DNA of 64,000 bases from Streptomonospora litoralis (lineage in GTDB: Bacteria; Actinomycetota; Actinomycetes; Streptosporangiales; Streptosporangiaceae), in contig NZ_CP036455.1 of NCBI RefSeq assembly GCF_004323735.1, positions 3,157,101 through 3,221,100 of the forward strand. The letters are read 5' to 3'. Within the stretch, counting starts at the first letter, position 1, and each line of letters begins with the position of its first letter. Both the position numbers and the translations under genes were made by a program. The notes below the pieces were generated by a model, which had not been told where the DNA came from, did no database searches, and was given only the letters and a program-made list of their open reading frames with translations. Positions 6,276 through 14,549 of this stretch are shown piece after piece.

Positions 6276-8399
6276 TCACAGGTCGGCGTCGACCTCCTCC
6301 TGGGCCCGGCGGCGCTCCCGCTGGGCGCGGCGCTGCTGTTCGCGCTCAGCTGCGCGCGTGTCCTCGGCCACCGCCGTGCGCATGGACGACGACAGCGCGC
6401 GCAGCTCCATGTTGATGCGCGGGTAGTCCACCAGCCGCGGCAGCGCACCCAGCCGCGGCGTGCGCCGTTTTCGCAGCGAGGCGATCAGCTCGTCGAAGGC
6501 CAGATCCAGCCGCTGCAAGGTGATCTGGGAGGCGGGCGGCGGCTTCTCCAGCGCCAGGGCCGACAGCGCCAGGTACCCGCTGCGCTGCGCGGCCACCACC
6601 ACCGGCCACAGCGGCTGGGTGGACTCGGCGCGCGGCACGTCGCCGATGGCGCTGTCGTAGACGCCGCGCAGGCTCACCAGCGCCGAGCGCAGGTCGCGCC
6701 GCAGCCGGTAGGTGCGGTCCGCACTCGGCTCGACCTCCGGGTCGAGCACCGCCAGCAGCGTCGTGCGGGTGTTCTCCAGCACGTCGACGATGGTCTGCGG
6801 CAGCCGCGCGGCCGACGCGCGCCGCCACAGCACCACCGCGCCGACCATGCCGGCCAGCGAGCCCAGCAGGGTGTCCACCAGGCGCGCCTGGGCGAGCTGC
6901 TCGACCGGGTTGGGGGCGGCGGTGTGCGCGAGGATCAGCGCCATGGGTGTCAGGAAGATGCTGGCGTAGAAGAAGTTGCGTGGCACCACCAGCTGGGTGA
7001 GCCCCATGAAGCACGCGGCCAGCACGACCGTGACGGCCAGCGGCAGCTGCACACTCAGCAGCAGTGCGCCGATGAGCACGCCCACCAGCGTGCCCAGGGC
7101 GCGCTGGAGTGAGCGGTTGACGGTCAGCACGACGTTGCCGCCCTGCAGGACCGCCGTCGCGGTGATGGAGATCCAGTAGAACCGGTCGATCCCCAGCGCC
7201 AGGCCGGCGACCCCGGCGACGGCCACGGTGATGCCCATGCGCAGCGTCGTGGGGCGCAGCAGCGAGCCGCGCGACAGGCTGGAGCGCAGCGACTGCAGCA
7301 GCGGCGGGTAGCGGACGTCGTGCAGTTCCAGCCCCCGCCCCTGCACCTCGTGCTCGCTGCGCCGCGCCGCCTGCGCCGTGCGGGCCAGCCGGCTGTACAG
7401 GCGGCCTTCCAGCGAGCGCGGGCGCAGGCCCCGGCGCAGCTCGTCCAGTTCGTTCTCGTCGGGGGCCAACTCCGGTTTGCCGACGGCACCGGCCAGCGCG
7501 TCGGCGAAGTCGCTCGCCACGGCCGGCAGCCGTTCGGTGCGGGCCAGCGAGACGTCGGTGGCGGCCAGGTGGATGTCGGAGACCCAGCGCAGCAGTGCGC
7601 GCAGCCGGGCCGCGGTCGCGGTGTCGCGGTAGCCGCGGGTCTGGCTGAGCAGCACGATGCGCCAGGCCCGGGCGACCGCGATCGAGGCGTCGTGCTGGAC
7701 GTGGTCCAGGCGGGGTGTCCCGATCGCCCGCAGCAGAGCCGCCAACTGGTGGAACGCGTCGGCGACGGCGCGGTGCTCGGGATGGCGGCCGCGCACCAGG
7801 CCCTCCGACATCGACACCAGCCAGCCCACGCCCGCGCCGAGCGCCGCGATCAGCGCATGAAGCGGCACGTCGGCCAGCCCGCCCGAGGCGATGGTGGAGA
7901 TGGCGCAGACCAGGACGAAGAACAGGGCGCCGGGCCGGTCCACCCGCAGCGCTCCGCACAGCCAGGTGGCCGCACCGGCCACCGCGCCGATGGCCAGGGC
8001 CGCGGCCCACGGGTTCATCCCGCTGAGCGAACCGATGGCGACGCAGGTCACGAAGCCGAGCCCGACCACGGCCAGGGCCACCGAGCGGTACTGGAAAGGG
8101 GTGTCCTTCTCGTAGAGGACCGTCATCGAGCCCAGCGCCGCCAGCGTGCCCACCTGCGGCCCGAACAGCACCGCGGCCAGTCCGAAGGAGGACGCCATCG
8201 CCACGGCGGCCTTCACGGCGGTGCTCCACGCCCAGCCGCCCGAGGCCAGGCCGAACAGCGCCTTCAGGTCGACGCGCTGGTGCGGGCGCTCGGCGACTTT
8301 GGGACGCACGCGCGTCGGCGGGTTCCAGACGGGCTCGCTCGGTGTCGGGTCGTCTGCTCCGCTGCTCGTCGTGGCCCCCTGGTCATGCACGGTCCCCAT
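6276..8399 (-). CDS. FUSC-family integral membrane protein
   Basis: The protein (707 residues from this start) has the two-block layout of the FUSC/aromatic-acid exporter-like family. A hydrophobic block of about six helices lies at residues ~53-205, followed by a soluble helical region rich in Arg and Ala. A second block of about six helices is at ~383-525 (beginning RMGITVAVAGVAGLALGIDRFYW), and the protein ends in an Arg/Glu-rich tail. Family members export aromatic acids or other small molecules, but substrates are mostly unknown. The frame runs upstream to a GTG at 8462. The ATG at 8399 is preferred because hydrophilic, plausible N-terminal sequence begins there, though neither start has a good ribosome site. 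It faces the divergent GntR-type gene. Confidence 0.8.
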   Translation of the reverse strand: MGTVHDQGATTSSGADDPTPSEPVWNPPTRVRPKVAERPHQRVDLKALFGLASGGWAWSTAVKAAVAMASSFGLAAVLFGPQVGTLAALGSMTVLYEKDTPFQYRSVALAVVGLGFVTCVAIGSLSGMNPWAAALAIGAVAGAATWLCGALRVDRPGALFFVLVCAISTIASGGLADVPLHALIAALGAGVGWLVSMSEGLVRGRHPEHRAVADAFHQLAALLRAIGTPRLDHVQHDASIAVARAWRIVLLSQTRGYRDTATAARLRALLRWVSDIHLAATDVSLARTERLPAVASDFADALAGAVGKPELAPDENELDELRRGLRPRSLEGRLYSRLARTAQAARRSEHEVQGRGLELHDVRYPPLLQSLRSSLSRGSLLRPTTLRMGITVAVAGVAGLALGIDRFYWISITATAVLQGGNVVLTVNRSLQRALGTLVGVLIGALLLSVQLPLAVTVVLAACFMGLTQLVVPRNFFYASIFLTPMALILAHTAAPNPVEQLAQARLVDTLLGSLAGMVGAVVLWRRASAARLPQTIVDVLENTRTTLLAVLDPEVEPSADRTYRLRRDLRSALVSLRGVYDSAIGDVPRAESTQPLWPVVVAAQRSGYLALSALALEKPPPASQITLQRLDLAFDELIASLRKRRTPRLGALPRLVDYPRINMELRALSSSMRTAVAEDTRAAEREQQRRAQRERRRAQEEVDADL

Positions 8400-8573
8400 G
8401 GTAGAGGGAGGTCCGCGGCCGCGCCCCGCCCGCCGTGCCGCCGCCGCGGCGAGCTCCGTCACCGCCGCCTGCGCCGCGGATCACGCCGCCACCGCCCGGG
8501 CCCGCGGCCGGCGGCGCTGCGCGGGCGCGGACGGCGCTTTGACACCTCTCGGCGGCTCGGCAAGTCTGGTCGC

Positions 8574-9377
8574 ATGGCCGGCCGTACCGGGGACTTCCCT
8601 CCGCTGACACCGCAGGCGCTCACCGAGCTGCTGGAGGACGCCGTCGTGTCGCGGGAGTGGCGACCGGGGGACAAGCTCCCCTCCGAGCGCCGCCTGGCCG
8701 AGCGGTACGGCGTAAGCCGCCCGGTGGTGCGCGAGGTGCTGCGCCGCCTGCAGGAGCGCGGGCTCATCGTGGTGCATCCGGGCCGCGGCAGCTACGTCCG
8801 CAGGCTCCGGGCCACCGAGGGCGGTACGTCGCTGGAGCTCCTGGTGCGCCGCGGCGACGTGCGGGTGCGCGAGCTCGTCGCGGCCCGGCGGATGCTGGAG
8901 ACCGAGACCGCGGCCCTCGCGGCGGACCAGCACACCGAGGAGGACGCCCGCAGGATGCGCGACGCGCTGGCCGCCTTCGACGCCGGCCGCGGTGTCGCCG
9001 CCGGCGCCGACCTCGATGTGGCCTTCCACGAGGCCATCGCGATCGCATCGGGAAACACCGTCCTGCAGCTCATGTTCGGCGCCATCCGGCCGCTGACGCA
9101 CGGCATGGTGGTGCGCAGCCTGACCGACCGCGAGACCCGGCGCATCGGGGCCCCGGTCCACCACGACATCCTCGCGGGCATCCTCGCCCGCAAGGCCGAG
9201 GACGCCCGCGAGGCGATGGCGCGGCACATCGAGCTCGCCGAGGAGCTCTACGGCGCCGACCTCGACCGCCCGCTGCGCGAAGTCCTGCAGCGCCGTGCCG
9301 ACCATGAGCCGGAGGTGGCCGCGCTGCTGGAGCGCATAACCGGAGCGCTCCACCCGCCCGGTGACGCCCCTCGGTGA
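8574..9377 (+). CDS. FadR-subfamily GntR transcriptional regulator
   Basis: This 267-residue regulator has an N-terminal GntR winged helix (about residues 10-75, with WRPGDKLPSERRLAERYGVSRPVVREVLRR split around the recognition helix). It is followed by an all-helical FadR-type ligand domain (FCD) with the conserved FHEAIAIASGN segment and a later HHDILAGI motif carrying His residues that in this fold bind metal or acid ligands. It lies directly upstream of a sugar-acid-type catabolic operon in the same direction. A FadR-like palindrome sits between them (9486-9498), so it most likely represses that operon until a pathway intermediate binds. A TTGACA (8539-8544) lies upstream. No Shine-Dalgarno is visible at the ATG. 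Confidence 0.88.
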   Translation: MAGRTGDFPPLTPQALTELLEDAVVSREWRPGDKLPSERRLAERYGVSRPVVREVLRRLQERGLIVVHPGRGSYVRRLRATEGGTSLELLVRRGDVRVRELVAARRMLETETAALAADQHTEEDARRMRDALAAFDAGRGVAAGADLDVAFHEAIAIASGNTVLQLMFGAIRPLTHGMVVRSLTDRETRRIGAPVHHDILAGILARKAEDAREAMARHIELAEELYGADLDRPLREVLQRRADHEPEVAALLERITGALHPPGDAPR

Positions 9378-9423
9378 TCCCCGGATCCGCCCGCCTGCAC
9401 GGCCGCCGAAACGGGCGCGCCGT

Positions 9424-9446
9424 CCGCGGCGGCGGGGCCGCCGCGG
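9424..9446 (+). terminator. Hairpin between the regulator and the catabolic operon
   Basis: A perfect 9-bp GC stem, CCGCGGCGG (9424-9432) and CCGCCGCGG (9438-9446), with a 5-base loop, lies 46 bp after the regulator's stop codon. It has no T-tract, as is common in actinobacteria. It would separate the regulator transcript from the operon promoter that begins right after it. Confidence 0.5.
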
Positions 9447-9449
9447 TCC

Positions 9450-9498
9450 TTGACACCGCGCCGCAGCCAAACGATAGTGGCGAAACCGGTCTGACCGG
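9450..9498 (+). promoter_or_regulatory. Operon promoter with FadR-like operator
   Basis: TTGACA (9450-9455), a 17-bp spacer and GATAGT (9473-9478) form a good housekeeping-type promoter. Eight bases downstream lies the odd-centred perfect palindrome CCGGTCTGACCGG (9486-9498). Its core GGTC-N-GACC is the same as in the E. coli FadR site, and the flanks (AAC...) also agree. It covers the likely start site and ends 9 bp before the ATG of the first structural gene, so binding should repress. Confidence 0.65.
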
Positions 9499-9507
9499 AC
9501 TATCCGC

Positions 9508-10725
9508 ATGGAGCCGCCCGTGAAGATCGTCGCCGTCGAGACGCTGCGCACCGGCATCCGCCCCAACCTGTGCTTCGTGCAGCTGCACACCGACACCGGC
9601 GCCGTCGGGCTCGGCGAGGCGTTCTACGGCCCCGCCGCGGTCGAGGGCTACCTCCACGAGCAGGCCGCCCCCGAACTCCTCGGCCAGGCCGATCCGGCGC
9701 CCGAGCCGCTGGCCCACCGGCTGCGGCCCTACACCGGCTACCAGGGCAGCGGCGCGGAGACCCGCGGCAACGGCGCCGTGGACATGGCGGCCTGGGACCT
9801 GCTCGGGCAGCGGGCGGGGATGCCCCTCGTCGACCTGCTGGGCGGCGCGGTACACGAGTCGGTCCCGGTGTACAACACCTGCGCGGGGGCGCGATACGTG
9901 GCCGCAAGCAGCCGCCAGGAGTCGGACAACTGGGGGATGTCCCCGGAACAGGGCGCGGAAGAGCCCTTCGAGGACCTGCGCGCCTTCCTCCACCGGCCCG
10001 GCGAGCTGGCGGCCGAACTGCGGGCCGAGGGGATCGGCGGCATGAAGATCTGGCCGTTCGACCAGGCGGCCGAGCGCTCCGGGGGTGCTTGGATATCGCA
10101 CGACGACCTCGCGCGGGGTGTGGGGACCGTGGAGTCCGTGCGCGAGGCCGTCGGGTTCGACATGGAGGTGATGGTGGAGCTCCACGGCCTGTGGTACCCC
10201 GCCGCCGCGGCCGAGATCTGCCGCGCCCTTCAGCCCCTGCGGCCCGCCTGGGTGGAGGACCCCGTCCGCCCCGACGCCGCCGAGTCCCTGGCGCGGCTGC
10301 GCTCCGAGACCGGGGTACGGGTGGCCGCGGGCGAGACGTGCACGGGCCGTCGGGCGTTCCTGCCGCTGCTGGCCGCCGGCGCGGTGGACGTCGTAACCGT
10401 CGACCCCGGTTGGACCGGCGGTGTCACCGAGGCGCACAAGGTCGCTTCGCTCGCCGACGCCCACGGCGCCGCAGTCGCCCCCCACGACTGCACCGGCCCG
10501 GTCTCGCTCGGCGTCGCGACGCACCTGGTATGCAACGCACCCAACGGACTCGTGCAGGAGAGCGTGCGGGCGTTCCTGCGTACCTGGTACCCCCTCCTCG
10601 CCGAAGGGCTGCCGGAGATCGCGGGCGGCCGCACCGCCCCCACGCGCGCGCCCGGCCACGGCATCCGGTTGCGCCCCGAGTTCCTCGCCCGCACCGACAC
10701 GCGCAGCCGCGTGACGCGGCTGTAG
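9508..10725 (+). CDS. Enolase-superfamily (mandelate racemase/muconate lactonizing-type) dehydratase
   Basis: This 405-residue enzyme has the enolase-superfamily capping domain followed by a barrel. Metal ligands are visible as E224 (in VELHG), E250 (in WVEDP) and E276 (in AAGE), with a likely general base H326 (APHDCTG) and K180 in MKIWPFD. These proteins abstract a proton next to a carboxylate; in sugar catabolism they are usually sugar-acid dehydratases or racemases. As first gene of an operon with a dehydrogenase, hydrolase and sugar transporter, a sugar-acid dehydratase is the likeliest role, but the substrate cannot be read from sequence. The ATG at 9508 is taken; a GTG at 9520 is an alternative. 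Confidence 0.85.
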   Translation: MEPPVKIVAVETLRTGIRPNLCFVQLHTDTGAVGLGEAFYGPAAVEGYLHEQAAPELLGQADPAPEPLAHRLRPYTGYQGSGAETRGNGAVDMAAWDLLGQRAGMPLVDLLGGAVHESVPVYNTCAGARYVAASSRQESDNWGMSPEQGAEEPFEDLRAFLHRPGELAAELRAEGIGGMKIWPFDQAAERSGGAWISHDDLARGVGTVESVREAVGFDMEVMVELHGLWYPAAAAEICRALQPLRPAWVEDPVRPDAAESLARLRSETGVRVAAGETCTGRRAFLPLLAAGAVDVVTVDPGWTGGVTEAHKVASLADAHGAAVAPHDCTGPVSLGVATHLVCNAPNGLVQESVRAFLRTWYPLLAEGLPEIAGGRTAPTRAPGHGIRLRPEFLARTDTRSRVTRL

Positions 10726-10742
10726 CCGGGAGCAGGACCGCC

Positions 10743-11873
10743 ATGGACGGCCGCACTCCCGCCGCCGGGGACACGATGCCCGCCCTGCGCTGGCACGGGC
10801 CCCGCGACCTCCGCCTGGACACGGTCGCAGTGCCCGAGCCGGGACCGGGTACCGTCCTGGTCGCCGTGGAGCGCGTCGGCCTGTGCGGCACCGACCTGGA
10901 GGAATACACCGACGGCCCCGTGCAGATCCCCGCCGCCGCGGCGCATCCGCTCTCGGACCGGCGGGCGCCCGTGGTCCTGGGACACGAGGTCGTGGGCCGG
11001 GTGGCGGCCTGTCCCGGTGGGGAGCTGCGGACAGGCGCCCGGGTGGTGCCCGACGTGGTCGTGGGGTGCGGCCGCTGCTGGTGGTGCGGCCGCCATCAGC
11101 CGGGCCTGTGCCCGACGGGCGCCGTGCGCGGACTGCAGGACGACGGCGGCCTGGCGCACTACATGGCGGCCGACGCCGCCCGCGCCGTGGAGGTCCCCGA
11201 GCACGTGCCGGCCGACGCGGCGGGTTTCGCCGAGCCGCTGTCGGTCGCCGTGCGTGCGCTGCGCAAGGCCGGAGACCTCTCCGGGGCCTGTGTGGCCGTG
11301 CTCGGCGCCGGAACGATCGGGCTGCTGACCGCCGCGGTCGCCGCCGCCCGCGGCGCCGGCCGGGTGCTCGCCGTCGATCCGGTCGCGACGCGGCGCCGGC
11401 TCGCCGAGGGGTTCGGGGCGGCCGCGGCGCCACCCGACGGTGCCGCCGACCTCGTGGGGGACGCCTCGTGCGGCCGCGGCGCCGATGTCGTGGTCGAGTG
11501 CTCGGGCACGCCGCCGGCGGCGGCCCAGGCGCCCCTGCTCGCCCGGCGCGGCGGAACCGTCGTCCTGGTCGGCACGCCGCCGCCGGGCACCGGCATCGCC
11601 GTACGGGAGGTCGTCGCGCGCGAGCAGCGCGTCCTCGGCAGCGTCGCCCACATCTGGGACGAGGACACGGCCGCGGCGGTGGCGCTGCTGTCCCGGGGCA
11701 CGATCGACCCCTCTCCCCTGCTCTCCGCCGTGGTGCGGCTCGAAGACGCCGTTCACGGCGGGTTCGAACGCCTGCTGCGCGACCGGGACGCACTCAAGGT
11801 CCTCGTCGCGCCCGGCCCGGCCGAGGCACCCGGCGGTGCCCCGGTCCCCGCTGCGCCAAGCCCGCGACCGTGA
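10743..11873 (+). CDS. Zinc-dependent medium-chain alcohol/polyol dehydrogenase
   Basis: This 376-residue protein is a medium-chain dehydrogenase of the sorbitol/threonine dehydrogenase type. The catalytic zinc ligands are C48 (GLCGTD), H81-E82 (GHEVVG) and E164 (AEPLSVA). The structural zinc site is C109-C112-C115-C123. The NAD(P) fold shows GAGTIG at 188-193. Such enzymes oxidise a hydroxyl of a polyol, sugar or sugar acid. It starts 17 bp after the dehydratase gene, and the hydrolase gene follows 12 bp downstream, so they are co-transcribed. The Pro/Ala-rich C-terminal tail of about 20 residues is an addition. Sugar or sugar-acid oxidation is inferred from context. Confidence 0.87.
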   Translation: MDGRTPAAGDTMPALRWHGPRDLRLDTVAVPEPGPGTVLVAVERVGLCGTDLEEYTDGPVQIPAAAAHPLSDRRAPVVLGHEVVGRVAACPGGELRTGARVVPDVVVGCGRCWWCGRHQPGLCPTGAVRGLQDDGGLAHYMAADAARAVEVPEHVPADAAGFAEPLSVAVRALRKAGDLSGACVAVLGAGTIGLLTAAVAAARGAGRVLAVDPVATRRRLAEGFGAAAAPPDGAADLVGDASCGRGADVVVECSGTPPAAAQAPLLARRGGTVVLVGTPPPGTGIAVREVVAREQRVLGSVAHIWDEDTAAAVALLSRGTIDPSPLLSAVVRLEDAVHGGFERLLRDRDALKVLVAPGPAEAPGGAPVPAAPSPRP

Positions 11874-11885
11874 GGGAGCGACGCG

Positions 11886-13001
11886 ATGACCGAGACCGGA
11901 CCCGTCCGCGCGATCACCATGTGGGACTTCTCGTGGCTGGAACGGCGGTGGCCCGGCGCCGGATACGAGGATTGGGACCGCGCGCTGGACGAGCTCGTGG
12001 AGCGCGGCTACGACGCCGTCCGCATCGACCCCTACCCCCACCTGCTCGCGGCCGATGCCGCCGCCGAGTGGGAGCTGCTGCCGATCTGGGACCAGCACGA
12101 CTGGGGCGCCCCGGGCCGCATCGGAGTGCGGGTCGAGCCGGCGCTGACCGACTTCGTCGCCGCGTGCGCCCGCCGCGGCGTCGCGGTCGCCCTGTCGAGC
12201 TGGTTCCGGCCCGACACGACCGGGCGGCACAGAGACCTGCGGTCCCCCGCCGACCTCGCCGCGATCTGGACGGCCACGCTCGACCGGCTCGCCGAGGCCG
12301 GGCTGCTCGGCTCGCTGCTGTATGTGGACCTGTGCAACGAGTACCCGCTGCAGCTGTGGGCGCCGTGGCTGGGACGGGAGGATGACCCCTCCCGGTTGGA
12401 GCCCGACGTCCACCGCTGGATGACCGAGTCGCTGGCGGCGGTGCGCGAGAGCCATCCCGGCCTGCCCTACTGCTTCTCCTTCGCCACGGAGCTGCGCAAC
12501 TGGAGCCGGCAGGACGTATCGGCGCTGGACCTGCTGGAGCCGCACGTGTGGATGGCCCACCCCGAGGTGAGCGACTTCCACGACCAGGTCGGCTACGACC
12601 TCGAAGCCTGCACGTTCGACCCCCGGCAGTTCGCCGCTCTCGTCGCCGGCGGCGAGGCCCTCTACCGCAGCCGCCCCGAGCACTGGAACGCCCTGCTGCG
12701 CTCGGCTGTGGCCGACATGGCCCGATGGTCGCGGGCGACCGGAAAGCCGCTGGTCACCACGGAGGCATGGGCGGTCATCAACTACAAGGACTGGCCGCGC
12801 GCCGACTGGGGCTGGGTCAAGGAGCTGTGCGAGATCGGCGTGGAGGAGGCGCTGCGTACGGGCCGCTGGGCGGCCGTGTGCACCAGCAACTTCTGCGGAC
12901 CGCAGTTCGTCGGCATGTGGCGCGACGTGGCCTGGCACCGCCGGCTGACCGACCGCATCCGCGGCGCCCCGGCCGAAGTCTCGCTGACTACCGCCGGCTG
13001 A
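11886..13001 (+). CDS. Cellulase-like (clan GH-A type) glycoside hydrolase, no signal peptide
   Basis: This 371-residue protein looks like a TIM-barrel glycoside hydrolase related to GH5-like enzymes. A candidate acid/base Asn-Glu pair is N151-E152 (VDLCNEYP), and a candidate nucleophile is E293 (VTTEAWA). A barrel-opening ITMWDFSW lies at residues 10-17 and many aromatic residues would line a sugar site. There is no signal peptide, so it acts in the cytoplasm, presumably on an imported oligosaccharide or glycoside. It sits between the dehydrogenase and transporter genes with a 12-bp gap upstream and 30-bp gap downstream. Actinobacterial relatives are usually annotated only as cellulase-like. 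Catalysis on cellulose itself is unlikely given the location. Confidence 0.75.
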   Translation: MTETGPVRAITMWDFSWLERRWPGAGYEDWDRALDELVERGYDAVRIDPYPHLLAADAAAEWELLPIWDQHDWGAPGRIGVRVEPALTDFVAACARRGVAVALSSWFRPDTTGRHRDLRSPADLAAIWTATLDRLAEAGLLGSLLYVDLCNEYPLQLWAPWLGREDDPSRLEPDVHRWMTESLAAVRESHPGLPYCFSFATELRNWSRQDVSALDLLEPHVWMAHPEVSDFHDQVGYDLEACTFDPRQFAALVAGGEALYRSRPEHWNALLRSAVADMARWSRATGKPLVTTEAWAVINYKDWPRADWGWVKELCEIGVEEALRTGRWAAVCTSNFCGPQFVGMWRDVAWHRRLTDRIRGAPAEVSLTTAG

Positions 13002-13031
13002 CCGCCGCCACGAGACGAGGAGGTTCCCGCC

Positions 13032-14351
13032 ATGCACTCCAGCACCGGGCCGACCGGCGAAAGGGGCGCCGGCAGCGGAACAGGAGGCGACGCCGCGCCG
13101 AAGGCGCGGGCGAGCGGCCGGTTCATCACCCTGCTGGTGCTCAACCAGTTCGGCATCTGGCTGGCGATCCTGCCGCCGGCGACCGTGACGCTCGCGCTGC
13201 GCGTCGAGCAGGTCGTCGGCCCCGCCGAAAAGGAGTCGGCGCTGGCCCGCCTGCTGAGCATCGGCGTGCTGCTGGCCCTGGTGGGTACGCCGCTGTTCGG
13301 ACGGCTCTCGGATCGCACGAGCGGGCGGCTCGGCCGCCGCCGGCCGTGGATCCTCGGCGGCATCGTCATGACGTTCGCGGCCCTGACGCTGGTGGCCACC
13401 GGCCCCACCGTGCCGCTGCTGCTCGCGGGCTGGTGCCTGGCCCAGCTGTCCATCAGCGCGGCGTTCGCCGCCACGACCGCGCTGATCCCCGACAAGATCC
13501 CGGTCGAGCAGCGCGGCTTCGTATCGGGACTGATGGGCATGATGATCCCGGTCGGCACGCTGGCCGGGCACTTCCTGGTGCAGCTGGCCCCGAACATCCA
13601 GCAGTACCCGGGCAGCATCGTGCTCATGTTCCTGGCACCGGCCGGCGCGGGCGTGCTGGCCTGCACGGCGTTCGTGGTGCTCGTGGGCGACACCGACCAG
13701 CCGCCTGCGGTTTTGGAGCCCTACGGCCTGCGGCAGTTCCTGCGCAGCTTCTGGGTGAACCCGGTGCGCCACCCCGACTTCGCCTGGACCTTCGCCAGCC
13801 GGTTCCTGGTCTACATGGGCTACTCGACGCTCATGGGCTACCAGGTGTACTACCTCACCGACCATCTGGGCCGCAGCTCCGGCGAGACCCCGCGGCTGGT
13901 GTTCTACGTGACGCTGGCGATGGCACTGGCGAGCGTGGCCAGCGCCTGGTCGGGCGGCAAGTGGTCCGACCGCACGGGCCGTCGCAAGCCGTTCGTCTTC
14001 GGGTCGGCGGCCGTGATGGCGCTGGGCTTCGCCGGCGTGGCCTACGCCCCCGAGTACCCGGTTTTTCTGGCCATGGCCGCCGTGATCGGCCTGGGCCACG
14101 GCCTGTTCCTCGCCGTGGATCTGGCGCTGGTCAGCCAGGTGCTGCCGAACCCCGACGACACCGCCAAGGACATGGGCGTGTTCAACTTCGCCAACACGCT
14201 CCCCCAGTCCCTTGCGCCGGCGCTGGCGCCCTACCTGCTGGCGATCGGCGCCGCGGGCGGCACGGGCAACTACGCGGCGCTGTTCGTCGCGGCGGCCGTC
14301 TTCGGGCTGGCCGGCGCCGTGGCGATCTACCCGGTGGCCCAAGCGCGGTGA
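13032..14351 (+). CDS. MFS transporter, sugar-type (GPH/SLC45-like)
   Basis: This 439-residue protein has about twelve hydrophobic helices and the major-facilitator loop signature between helices 2 and 3, RLSDRTSGRLGRRRPWI, which is of the glycoside/sucrose-cation symporter type. A matching loop KWSDRTGRRKPF follows in the second half. It has a hydrophilic N-terminal stretch of about 35 residues. GAGGAGG lies just upstream of the ATG at 13032. As the last gene of the operon it probably imports the glycoside that the upstream hydrolase cleaves. The substrate is not known. Confidence 0.86.
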   Translation: MHSSTGPTGERGAGSGTGGDAAPKARASGRFITLLVLNQFGIWLAILPPATVTLALRVEQVVGPAEKESALARLLSIGVLLALVGTPLFGRLSDRTSGRLGRRRPWILGGIVMTFAALTLVATGPTVPLLLAGWCLAQLSISAAFAATTALIPDKIPVEQRGFVSGLMGMMIPVGTLAGHFLVQLAPNIQQYPGSIVLMFLAPAGAGVLACTAFVVLVGDTDQPPAVLEPYGLRQFLRSFWVNPVRHPDFAWTFASRFLVYMGYSTLMGYQVYYLTDHLGRSSGETPRLVFYVTLAMALASVASAWSGGKWSDRTGRRKPFVFGSAAVMALGFAGVAYAPEYPVFLAMAAVIGLGHGLFLAVDLALVSQVLPNPDDTAKDMGVFNFANTLPQSLAPALAPYLLAIGAAGGTGNYAALFVAAAVFGLAGAVAIYPVAQAR

Positions 14352-14413
14352 GCAGGCCCGCGGGTATGCGGACGGTCCGCGGAAGCGTGGCGGGCGGGTC
14401 GCCCGGTGGACGT

Positions 14414-14430
14414 GCGGGCGGGGCGCCCGC
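14414..14430 (+). terminator. GC hairpin after the catabolic operon
   Basis: GCGGGCG (14414-14420), a GGG loop and CGCCCGC (14424-14430) form a perfect 7-bp stem, 62 bp after the transporter stop. It has no T-run. A further GGGCG/CGCCC dyad lies just upstream. Confidence 0.4.
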
Positions 14431-14549
14431 CGAGCGGTGGGATGCGGCGAGGCACCGATAAGGTCGGTTGGTCGGCCCCGTGCCGGCACCCGCACCCGCC
14501 GTCCCCCCGCGGGCGCCGCCCGCCCCGCATGCGAAAGAGGACAACCGCC

